Origin: Rhodobacterales bacterium RIFCSPHIGHO2_02_FULL_62_130
GTDB lineage: Bacteria; Pseudomonadota; Alphaproteobacteria; Rhodobacterales; Rhodobacteraceae
Direction: 5' to 3'
Assembly (NCBI GenBank): GCA_001828855.1
Contig: MHZT01000040.1
Coordinates: forward strand, 1 to 64,000
Length of the DNA: 64,000 nucleotides
Position 1 is the stretch's first letter. Each line of letters starts with the position of its first letter. Positions 1-6,934 of this stretch are shown here, piece by piece. Under the pieces are notes generated by a model. The model made no database searches, was not told the DNA's origin, and saw only the letters and a program-made list of their open reading frames with translations. The position numbers and the translations under genes were made by a program.

Positions 1-339
1 GGTTCCCGGACCACCGATCAGGACCACATTCTGGGCACTCTCCATGAACTCGCAGCGGTGCAGGGTCCGGACGGTGGCCTCGTTGATCTCGCTGGCAGCA
101 AAGTCGAAGCCTGCGAGGTCCTTGTAGGCCGGGAACCGCGCGGACTTCATGTGATAGGCAATCGATCTGACTTCACGCTCCGCCAATTCGGCCTTGAGGA
201 GTTGCGACAGCGTCGGGATTGCAGCTTCAAAGGCCGGTGCGCCCTGCTCGATCAGGTCAGTGACGGCTTGTGCCATGCCATACATTTTGAGGCTGCGCAG
301 CATGATGATGATGGCGCCTGCGGCTGGATCATGACGCAT
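1..339 (-). CDS. istB: IS21 helper ATPase IstB, N-terminal part
   Basis: This is the AAA+ helper ATPase of an IS21 transposase, which assembles on target DNA and stimulates IstA. The visible 113 codons start at ATG 339, which overlaps the end of istA by 11 bases, as is usual in this family. The N-terminal part contains the IstB-type KAELAEREVRSIAYHMKSA stretch. The last visible residues are NVVLIGGPGT, the beginning of the Walker A loop, so the ATPase core is cut off by the window edge. The visible part has no stop or frameshift. Confidence 0.85.
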   Translation of the reverse strand, partial: MRHDPAAGAIIIMLRSLKMYGMAQAVTDLIEQGAPAFEAAIPTLSQLLKAELAEREVRSIAYHMKSARFPAYKDLAGFDFAASEINEATVRTLHRCEFMESAQNVVLIGGPGT

Positions 340-695
340 GACGGCCTCCGGTGATCTCGGCGCGCAGGCCGTCGTAACGTGCGACATTGGCCTTGGGTTC
401 GCGGTGCAGAGCCAGCGCTTGCGGCGTGCCCAGCGGTGGCCCTCCGATCACCTTGCCGTCGACCAGCCGGTGCAACAGGTTCAGCACATGTGTTTTGGTT
501 GGCACGCCCTCGATCAGTGCCAGTTCCACGGCGGTCAGCACGGCCTGTTCGTCATGCTGCAGAACGAGGGCAAGGATATCAACCATTTCCCTGTCACCGC
601 CAGGCTTGCGGAGCATGTGATCCTGCAACTGTCTGAAGGCAGGCGGTAATTCCAAGAACGGCGCGCCGTTCCTGAGAGCCCCTGGCTTCCTTTGC

Positions 696-738
696 ATCGA
701 GCCATTGTCCGCCATTGGTTCAAGGACAATGGCGAGGG
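696..738 (+). repeat. Small palindromic insert, copy A
   Basis: This 43-base unit sits inside istA. Its core is a perfect 10-bp stem, GCCATTGTCC (701-710) with GGACAATGGC (724-733), around a 13-base loop GCCATTGGTTCAA. The same unit occurs in opposite orientation at 1341-1382. The outer ends ATCGAGCCAT and ATGGCGAGGG are identical in both copies. It causes a frameshift in istA. Confidence 0.75.
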
Positions 739-1242
739 GCCAGATAATGCCGCCAGTCGTAGATCGTCCTTGATGGCAGCGTGTGGTTGCGCTGGATCAC
801 GCGGGCATGTTCGCACAGGAGTTTGCCCTCGGCCGCCACCACCAGACGATCGGGATAGATCCGCAGGCTGACAGGGCGGTTCGCAAATGATGCCGGGACA
901 CTGTAGCGATTGCGCTCAAAACTGATCAGGCACGTGGGGGAGACGCGCTTGCTCAGCTCGATGAAGCCGTCAAAGGCGACCGGCAGCGGCATCAGGGCCG
1001 CCTGCTCTTCGGCCCAGACATCGGCTATGGTGCCGGGCTGTTTGCCATGCGGGGTCTCCCGCCACAGTTCGAGGCAGCGCTCTTCCAGCCAGACATTCAG
1101 CGCGGCAAGATCTGGGAAGTCCGGCATTCCTTGCAACATCTGGTGGCGGGAATCCCGGACATTCTTCTCAACTTGCCCTTTCTCCCAGCCTGCCGCCGGA
1201 TTGCAAAACTCGGGCTCGTGGACATAATGGTTCGTCCCTCTC

Positions 1243-1262
1243 GGCGATTGCTTGCAATCGCC
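1243..1262. repeat. Perfect palindrome inside istA (third insert)
   Basis: GGCGATTGC and GCAATCGCC form a 9-bp stem with a 2-base centre. It lies in a stretch coding for extra residues between FLAM and NHYV of the transposase, which family members known to me do not have. It is in frame, unlike copies A and B, and its sequence is unrelated to theirs. Confidence 0.5.
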
Positions 1263-1340
1263 TGCCGGGCAATGCATCGCGAGAAAGCGGATGTTGATCT
1301 GGCGCTCCTTGCCACGGCCGACACGATCCACCGCCGTCTT

Positions 1341-1382
1341 CCCTCGCCATGGCCTTGAACCAGTGGCGGCTCATGGCTCGAT
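1341..1382 (-). repeat. Small palindromic insert, copy B (inverted)
   Basis: Read on the minus strand, this 42-base unit matches copy A at roughly 36 of 43 positions. The loop is GCCACTGGTTCAA (one difference). The stem is GCCATG-A-GCC with GGCCATGGC, still paired apart from one bulged A although its bases differ from copy A. It introduces the TGA that splits istA. Confidence 0.75.
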
Positions 1383-2026
1383 ATCGTAGATGCCTCGCGC
1401 AGGCACACCACCGAAGACCCGGAACGCGTGCCAATGGGCATCAAACAGCATCTCGTGGGTCTGCAAGGGGTAAGCCCGAAGCAAGAAGGCCCGGCTATGC
1501 GACAGCTTGATATGCGCCATCTGCAGCTTGGTGCGTTCGCCGCCCAGAACGGCAAAGTCCTCACTCCAATCGAATTGGAAGGCATCGCCGGGATCAAAAT
1601 GCAGCGGCACAAAGGTCCCGCGCCCTGTCGTCTGCTGCTCGCGCTGCCGATCGGCGCGCCACCGTCGCGCAAATGCCGCCACCCGGGCATACGAGCCGGT
1701 GAAGCCAAGCGCCACGAGATCGGCGTGCAACTGCGTCATGGTTCGCCGCTGCTTGCGCGACTTGCCCCCCTCGGTCTTCAGCCAGCCCGCCAACTTATCG
1801 GCAAAGGGATCGAGCTTGCTTTGCCGCTCCGGCGTCGCGAACTGAGGTTCAACCGTCCCGGCCTTCAGATGCTTCTTGATGGTGTTGCGCGACAGGCCGG
1901 TGCGTCGGGCAATCTCGCGGATCGCAAGCCCATGCCGCAAACGCAGCGTTCGAATGACATTCAATAGTCCCATGTGGATCACTCCGTTGCCACCCGTCGC
2001 TCACCGCGCGGGAGAAGGGTCACATG

Positions 2027-2085
2027 GGTCAAATCTCAATGAAAATTATACGCCTTCCCGGGTCAGTTCCGGGTGAATATCAACA
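2027..2085 (-). repeat. IS21 terminal repeat region
   Basis: This is the end of the element outside istA. GGGTCA blocks occur at 2027 and 2060, and the CCGGGTGAATATCAACA end is at 2069-2085. IS21-type ends hold several such internal transposase-binding repeats. Between 2086 and 2185 I see no gene. Confidence 0.6.
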
Positions 2086-2185
2086 TACAGGTAAAAGACG
2101 GGATGGACGCGCCGATTGGTCCGCGGCCTTATCGGCCTTGGCGCCAGTCATATTTGCGACATCTTAAGCGCCATAGGCCTGAAAT

Positions 2186-4180
2186 CTATGGCGTTCTGAT
2201 CCTGTAGGCCTCGATTTTGCGATAGAGCGTTGGTCGCGAGATGCCAAGCGCCAGGGCCGCTTTGCTTAGATTGCCGTGGTGATGCTTCAGGGCATTTTCG
2301 ATCATCCTGACTTCGGCCTGTTTCAGCGAAGCGTCCCGTGCCAGCTCCTGCTCTTGCGGGCCAAAACCCACCGCCAAGCCGGTTTTGGCCAAGGCAGGGG
2401 TGGTGATTTCAGGTGGCAGATCAGCAAGCGTCACCTTGCGAGATTTCGCCAGACAATGCAGCCCCAACACCACGTTACGCAGTTCTCGGACATTGCCCGG
2501 CCAGACATGCGCCATCAGCGCATCCTGAACATCGGGGCTAAAGACCAGCCGGTCACGTCCGGTCTCAAGACTGATCTTGCGGATATAATGCTCGGCGATC
2601 AGCAGGATGTCCTCACCGCGCGCGTGGAGGGGCGGGATTGTCAGGACCAGCGTACTCAGCCGGTAGAACAGATCGCGGCGGAAGCGACCGGCCTCGACCT
2701 CGTCGCGCATGGCGCGATTGGTCAAGGACAGCACCCGCAGCGAGGGGGAAGGGGGATGTGCCGCGAAAAGCCGCGCACCTTGTTCTTCAAGAATGCGGAG
2801 CAGGTAAAGCTGCGTCTCAGCCGAGGTTTCGCCGATCTCATCCAGACACAGCGGCGCTGTTCCCCCTGCCTCCAGCGGTTGCAGCAGCGTATTGCCAAAC
2901 ATTTTCGGATTCATCGCACCGCAATTGACCGTACGAAAGCAGTCGTTCCTTTCGGGAGACATCCGTGAGTGGATCAAGCGGGCGAACAGTTCTTTACCGA
3001 CGCCAGTTTGCCCCTCGATCAACGTCGGCTGATTGGCCGAAGCGATGCGGTTGGCGGTATCCAGAGCCTCAAGGATCGCATCGCTTTTGCCGACGATCTT
3101 CAGCCCGGTCGTGCCAATCAACACACCGGGCAAATCCGGGTCCGCTGGACGCTTTACGGTTGCCGCTTGGGACGTATTCGGCCTTTGCCGGAACGCCAGA
3201 GCCGCCCCCTTGATCAATCCGTCGATCTCGATCAGTCGAATGTCGTCGCAGTAATGCGTGCTGGGCAAAGCGGCGGCGATCTTTTCTTCGGAAATTCCAT
3301 CGGGCAACTCCAGAAAATGCGCCCCCAGCCCCAAATCCTGATCAGGTCGCCCGACATTGACGCCGCTGTTGCGACTGAAGATCAGCCTGCCAAATCGGTC
3401 GATGATCGCAAACCCGTCGGCGCAGTCCATTGCCCGACCAGGGAAGCTGCCGATGCTGGCCTCCATAAGCCGGATGTTCAGCAGCGACTGCTCTTGCTGC
3501 AGGACAAGTTCAATGTCGCGGGCGGCGGTGGCGGCAAAGGCGGCGTTGTGCTTTTGGAAAATACGGGTCAGGCCGGACAAATTGACCACCCCGATGATAC
3601 TTTGATCAATCGGATCACGAATGGGGGCGGCGGCACAGCTCCACGCCTTCATGCCTTCGCAGAAATGCTCTTCGCCATGCACATAAACCGGTTGTCCCGT
3701 CCACAAAGCGGTGCCGATACCGTTGGTGCCAGAGGCATGTTCGCTCCATAAACCACCGACCGACAGGTTGATTTTACTGGCTTTACGCAGCGTGGAACAG
3801 TCGCCGACTGTCTCCAGTATGACGCCATCACGGTCGGTCAGCAGCAGCATCGCCTCGGCCCCCGACAGCAAGTCACCGATCCGCATCATCGAGGTCCGTG
3901 CCGCCCGGCGCAGTTCGGCCTGATCGTGGCTCGATTTTGTCGCCATGCGGCTGTGTTCGAAGGAAGGTGCCGCAAACTGGTCCGGTTTGATGCCGGTCGT
4001 GTTGGACCTTACCCACGATTGATAGATCAACGAGCGCACCCCCGTCATCGGCAGGCTGGGCGCGTTGCGGTTTGACAGAAATTTATTCCAAGCCCGCGAG
4101 GTTTCCTGCGGGTCCACATCGGTGAAATCAATTCCCTGACGTGCGGCTTTCGGCGCGCTGCGCTGGTCAGATGTCATCAT
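2186..4180 (-). CDS. mimR: AcoR/MimR-type transcriptional activator lacking GAFTGA
   Basis: This 664-residue regulator has AcoR architecture: an N-terminal GAF-like sensor (about 85-220, containing SEHASGTNGIGTAL), an AAA+ domain (about 355-590) and a Fis-type helix-turn-helix (about 637-660, NLSKAALALGISRPTLYRK). Walker A is EGQTGVGKE (389-397), Walker B is LCLDEIGE (444-451), and RFRRDLFYRL (499-508) supplies the arginine finger. The sigma-54-contacting GAFTGA loop should lie between VNCGAM (418-423) and Walker B, but the stretch is about 20 residues short and has no such motif. Such proteins normally switch on alkane monooxygenase operons; the mimA gene lies 2.7 kb away in divergent orientation. 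The start is the first ATG, with a GGGAGGAG ribosome site in the loop of a hairpin. Confidence 0.85.
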   Translation of the reverse strand: MMTSDQRSAPKAARQGIDFTDVDPQETSRAWNKFLSNRNAPSLPMTGVRSLIYQSWVRSNTTGIKPDQFAAPSFEHSRMATKSSHDQAELRRAARTSMMRIGDLLSGAEAMLLLTDRDGVILETVGDCSTLRKASKINLSVGGLWSEHASGTNGIGTALWTGQPVYVHGEEHFCEGMKAWSCAAAPIRDPIDQSIIGVVNLSGLTRIFQKHNAAFAATAARDIELVLQQEQSLLNIRLMEASIGSFPGRAMDCADGFAIIDRFGRLIFSRNSGVNVGRPDQDLGLGAHFLELPDGISEEKIAAALPSTHYCDDIRLIEIDGLIKGAALAFRQRPNTSQAATVKRPADPDLPGVLIGTTGLKIVGKSDAILEALDTANRIASANQPTLIEGQTGVGKELFARLIHSRMSPERNDCFRTVNCGAMNPKMFGNTLLQPLEAGGTAPLCLDEIGETSAETQLYLLRILEEQGARLFAAHPPSPSLRVLSLTNRAMRDEVEAGRFRRDLFYRLSTLVLTIPPLHARGEDILLIAEHYIRKISLETGRDRLVFSPDVQDALMAHVWPGNVRELRNVVLGLHCLAKSRKVTLADLPPEITTPALAKTGLAVGFGPQEQELARDASLKQAEVRMIENALKHHHGNLSKAALALGISRPTLYRKIEAYRIRTP

Positions 4181-4204
4181 TTAAGTCTCCTCCCGTAGAC
4201 TTAA
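4181..4204 (-). promoter_or_regulatory. Inverted repeat with mimR ribosome-binding site in its loop
   Basis: TTAAGTCT (4181-4188) and AGACTTAA (4197-4204) are perfect 8-bp arms abutting the mimR start codon. On the minus strand the loop is ACGGGAGG, which holds most of the Shine-Dalgarno sequence. It could be an operator or an RNA hairpin that sets translation of the regulator. Both readings are inference. Confidence 0.5.
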
Positions 4205-4275
4205 CCTTCGGCGCAGGGCAATCTTATGCTGATTTGCTCCTGCTTCCTCCGAAGTTCGTATCGGCATCACTAAGG

Positions 4276-4752
4276 CTACGCGATCTCAAGTCGCGCTTTG
4301 ATGTCGTCTGCGAGTTGGTCTTCCGTGTAGGCGCGGTTGAGGCTGCGCTGCTCAAGATCCGCGATTTTATCAGCAATTTCAGGATCTAGTGGGGTGATGA
4401 AGCCATTCTCGGCCGTTGCGATGAAAAAGCATTTCTCCCCATTCAAGCGCTTGATCTGGCCCAAGAACGCCAGTTGCACGCCGGTGTTGGTATCTGCAAT
4501 CACCACCCGCCCGTTCAGGCTGATACGCAGATACGGCACGGCTTCGTCGGCCCGACGCGGCGGGGCCTGATCGATGATGATCAAACCCTGTGCCTGAGGT
4601 GGCGGCGCGGCTTTGCGGGCCTTGTCCTGCGAATACTTGCCGCCGCTGATGGTGTCCGCCAGTTTTTCGATGGTCCCCCAGTTGCGCTGAAGATATTCCT
4701 TGGCCCGTTTGTCTTCGGGCCTTGTCGCGCTAAATCTCGAATGGATGTCCAA
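4276..4752 (-). CDS. Unrecognised 158-residue protein, last gene of WD40 operon
   Basis: I do not recognise this protein. The chosen start is TTG 4752, because AAGGAG (plus strand 4761-4766) stands 8 bases upstream; an ATG at 4785 has no convincing ribosome site. The N-terminal third is charged and probably helical. A Pro/Ala-rich linker (KAAPPPQAQ) follows, then a compact domain of about 100 residues (GLIIIDQAPP, ISLNGRVVIADTNTGVQLAFLGQI), and an acidic C-terminus (YTEDQLADDIKARLEIA). No signal peptide or membrane segment is visible. It lies between mimR and a WD40 gene in the same orientation. The 138-bp gap to the 68-codon gene upstream leaves room for a separate promoter. Confidence 0.65.
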   Translation of the reverse strand: MDIHSRFSATRPEDKRAKEYLQRNWGTIEKLADTISGGKYSQDKARKAAPPPQAQGLIIIDQAPPRRADEAVPYLRISLNGRVVIADTNTGVQLAFLGQIKRLNGEKCFFIATAENGFITPLDPEIADKIADLEQRSLNRAYTEDQLADDIKARLEIA

Positions 4753-4890
4753 TCGACTCACTCCTTGGTGTGCGATGGGTGTCATTTTGTCGCAGGCTAA
4801 CACAGTCCGCGGTTTTTCACGCATTGCGTCGAAACCGGGCGAAAAACCCAATCTGTTGTAACGAAGCGTTACACGGGGCCAGTCTGGCGG

Positions 4891-5097
4891 TTAATTCGGG
4901 CGCTGCTCGCTGCCCGGCTCGGCCTTGCTTTGGACCTTCGCGCCCAAGCGGCCTTCGCTGATCCAGCGGGCGGCCAGAACAAACGCGCCTGTGGCGAAAT
5001 CGCGGCCATGGGCTGCGATCATTTCTTCGCCGATCAGGGCGATACGCTGAAAGAACGCATCTTTGCTTTTTTCGTCTTGGGTAAGTTCGGCGGTCAT
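4891..5097 (-). CDS. Small unrecognised 68-residue protein
   Basis: This small, probably soluble alpha-helical protein contains AFFQRIALIGEEMIAAHGRDFATGAFVLAARWI. That is an amphipathic helical region followed by a charged tail. It starts at ATG 5097, 23 bp after the WD40 gene stop, so co-transcription with that gene is likely. The ribosome site is weak. I know of no family for it. Its place inside a co-directional operon next to a monooxygenase locus is the main reason to believe it is real. Confidence 0.55.
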   Translation of the reverse strand: MTAELTQDEKSKDAFFQRIALIGEEMIAAHGRDFATGAFVLAARWISEGRLGAKVQSKAEPGSEQRPN

Positions 5098-5120
5098 CGG
5101 AGTGCTTTCTGTGAAAGGTT

Positions 5121-6227
5121 TCAGAATTTGAACATTGCGTCGGGAAATTCGACCAATGCGGCAGAGCCATCGGTTCCGGCCAGTGCCAGATATTTACCGT
5201 CCTGTGACCAGACCATCGCGGTGATCCCGGCTCCGGTATCCTCCCGCAGCAAAATCTCTGAAGGCTGCCCGATTTCGGCAAGGCTCAGCAGGCCGTTACC
5301 ATAACCGACCGCGACCAGATTGCGGGTCGGACAGGTGGCAATCGCATTGACCAGCACCAGACCGGACTTGCCCGTCATCACATCGCGGCTGTCCGCCAGC
5401 GCCCAGGCCGCAACCCGGAACGCACCCGAGGCCACAACGGTGTTGGTGGTTGGCCCGAAGCCAAGGCTTTGCACGGCAGCGGGGAACTTGTTGCGGTGAA
5501 GCAGATGATTGCGGGCCGTCTCGATCAGGTAAAACCCGTCCACCGCCACCTTGCACGCCAGCCATGCGCCATCCGGGTGCCACTGCAATGCCGTAGCCGC
5601 TTCGGCAAGTTCGGTCACAACCGGCGGGCTGTTCAGGTCCAGAAGCGGCATCCGCGACACGGTGTTGCCATGCGCCACGGCAAGCGTCAGCCCATCGGGC
5701 GAGAACGCCAAGGCGCTGATGTTATCCGGCAGCGCAACCATTTGTGGTGCGGTTGTTTCGGCCGTGGCGACATAAAGCTGAGCGCCGCTGGCATAGGCCA
5801 AAGTGCTGCCATCCGGCGAAGCCGCCAGCACCTGTATCGCAGCCACGGCGCGGGGCGGGATGTGATAGGCGATTCCCCCTGCCGATAGCGCGTTGATCCG
5901 CCCGCTGGTCTTGGCAAAGGCGAATCCCTGCGCGCCAAACGCCACAACATCCGAACTGCGCCCCTCGGTGAAACCTGCCAACTTCAAAGGCAGGAAAGCC
6001 TTGTCGCGCGCCGCAATCGTCAGCCGACCGGTATCGATTGCCCGCCGCGTGCGTTGGGTGGGCGAGGCTTTATCGGCGGTGGCGGCAAGATGCACCGACC
6101 CGTCGGCACAGGCAAAAGCGACAGCGGATATATCGGCGTTAAAGCAGATCTGCTGCACCGGCGAGTCAAGCTGCCAGTCGCGGGCAATCAGGTCAAAAAG
6201 CTGCAAATGGGCGCGTTCGTCTTTCAT
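5121..6227 (-). CDS. WD40-type beta-propeller protein
   Basis: This is a 368-residue cytoplasmic beta-propeller. Repeated blade motifs are visible: FACADGSVHLAATAD, LAASPDGSTLAYASG, LAFSPDGLTLAVAHG, MVWSQDGKYLALAGTDGSAALVEF. About six or seven blades would fill the protein. There is no signal peptide or catalytic motif, so a scaffolding or protein-binding role is likely. ATG 6227 was chosen over upstream starts because a GGGGGGA ribosome site precedes it. It begins 13 bp after the stop of the small coiled-coil gene, so the two are coupled. WD40 proteins are not standard members of propane monooxygenase clusters, which makes this one notable. Confidence 0.8.
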   Translation of the reverse strand: MKDERAHLQLFDLIARDWQLDSPVQQICFNADISAVAFACADGSVHLAATADKASPTQRTRRAIDTGRLTIAARDKAFLPLKLAGFTEGRSSDVVAFGAQGFAFAKTSGRINALSAGGIAYHIPPRAVAAIQVLAASPDGSTLAYASGAQLYVATAETTAPQMVALPDNISALAFSPDGLTLAVAHGNTVSRMPLLDLNSPPVVTELAEAATALQWHPDGAWLACKVAVDGFYLIETARNHLLHRNKFPAAVQSLGFGPTTNTVVASGAFRVAAWALADSRDVMTGKSGLVLVNAIATCPTRNLVAVGYGNGLLSLAEIGQPSEILLREDTGAGITAMVWSQDGKYLALAGTDGSAALVEFPDAMFKF

Positions 6228-6240
6228 GTCGTCCCCCCGT

Positions 6241-6564
6241 TTATGATTGGCAAAGCGCGGAAATATCGGCACTGATCCGTGCAAGCAAAGTCTCCAGCCT
6301 TTCGGCTTCCTGCTCGGTTTCAGTCAGAGCTTGTTGGGCGGTATTCTGCGCCAGGTAGAGCCGGTTCAAAGCAACTTGTGCCGCAGCCGGATCGTCTGAA
6401 CCGGCCTGATCGCGTTCGGCACACATCACCTCGATCTCGTTGCCGGCCACCCGCTGACGCCGGCTCAACAGCTTGCAATTCTCTTGGCACAGCAGCGTCA
6501 CCACCGCGACGCGCAGTTTCTGCAACTCGGCCATTTTGTCGGAAATCTGTTCTATATCAGACAT
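6241..6564 (-). CDS. Small coiled-coil protein, first gene of WD40 operon
   Basis: This 107-residue, largely helical protein has heptad-like stretches (MSDIEQISDKMAELQKL; TAQQALTETEQEAERLETLL) and three or four cysteines, including one two residues from the C-terminus. ATG 6564 is preceded by GGCGGAG. No signal sequence is present. It is the promoter-proximal gene of the minus-strand unit and is transcribed away from mimA across a 370-bp intergenic region. I do not recognise the family. A coiled coil beside a WD40 propeller suggests a small protein complex. Confidence 0.65.
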   Translation of the reverse strand: MSDIEQISDKMAELQKLRVAVVTLLCQENCKLLSRRQRVAGNEIEVMCAERDQAGSDDPAAAQVALNRLYLAQNTAQQALTETEQEAERLETLLARISADISALCQS

Positions 6565-6934
6565 ATGACCGCTCCGCCTGCAAAACCGGACCATCCGATT
6601 TTTCTTCAGCACCACGCAGCATATCTACGGCCACAAACATTGCGACAAATTATGAATCCGTAACCATTCTTTACAGTTCGTAGCTGTTCGTTACAGAAAA
6701 TTTTCTGTTTGGCCGCAGCCGATTTTGATTCCTACATTGCCTCATCGAAGAAAAAGAAAAGCCGCCGAGACAACTCAAGGTGGCTCAAAGAACGAAGGAA
6801 GGGAGGCCTGCGTTGCGAATGAAATTCACAAATCGTGAAACTGATCCGACGTCATGGATGGCTGCGAACAGCAGTTCTCTGACCTTTGCCGACGGTCCTG
6901 CCCACATCAACACGAACCAAAAAGGTGAGCAACA
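6565..6934. promoter_or_regulatory. Divergent control region of the monooxygenase and WD40 operons
   Basis: These 370 bases hold no gene. A perfect 16-bp palindrome, ACAGAAAATTTTCTGT, lies at 6693-6708. Next to it are GTTCG direct repeats (6676-6680, 6686-6690) and TTACAG repeats (6671, 6691), so at least two dyads (6673-6687 and 6693-6708) are stacked. I looked for a sigma-54 promoter upstream of mimA. The best match around 6802-6817 has GG and GC one base off the required spacing, so none is called. This fits the regulator having no GAFTGA loop. The mimA ribosome site is AAGGTGAG. Confidence 0.6.
6693..6708. promoter_or_regulatory. Perfect 16-bp palindrome, candidate operator
   Basis: ACAGAAAA and TTTTCTGT meet without a spacer. 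It is about 225 bp upstream of mimA and 130 bp upstream of the WD40 operon. That is a position from which an activator could serve either direction. Binding by the MimR-like protein is inference. Confidence 0.5.

Larger units (their letters stand above)
329..1973 (-). pseudogene. istA: IS21 transposase IstA, disrupted
   Basis: This is a DDE transposase of the IstA family. The N-terminal helix-turn-helix (IREIARRTGLSRNTIKKHL) starts at ATG 1973; a GTG at 1982 is possible. The core follows (FDPGDAFQFDWSED, later FCNPAAGWEKGQVEKNV) and then the C-terminal region that ends at 329. The reading frame is broken twice. An insert at about 1341-1382 brings an in-frame TGA (1371-1373), and a related insert at about 696-738 shifts the frame between the 720-1331 and 329-715 segments. 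A third insertion around 1236-1274 adds about 13 residues in frame around a perfect palindrome. Apart from these inserts the protein looks intact, so the damage seems recent and insertional rather than decay by point mutation. Confidence 0.85.
1..2085 (-). mobile_element. IS21-family insertion sequence, partial (istA end)
   Basis: The element runs off the left edge. It carries istB (partial) and a broken istA, both on the minus strand in the usual overlapping order. The outer end lies near 2085, where the minus strand reads TGTTGATATTCACCC. This is followed inward by the repeated GGGTCA-type blocks (2060-2076, 2027-2035) that IS21 relatives carry at their ends. The boundary is inferred from the terminal TGT and from recall of related ends; the other end and the target duplication lie outside the window. 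The copy looks immobile unless complemented, because istA is interrupted. Confidence 0.8.

Noticed and set aside
6802..6817. Possible sigma-54 promoter before mimA
   Set aside because: The GG and GC elements are one base off the required spacing and the -24 box is poor.
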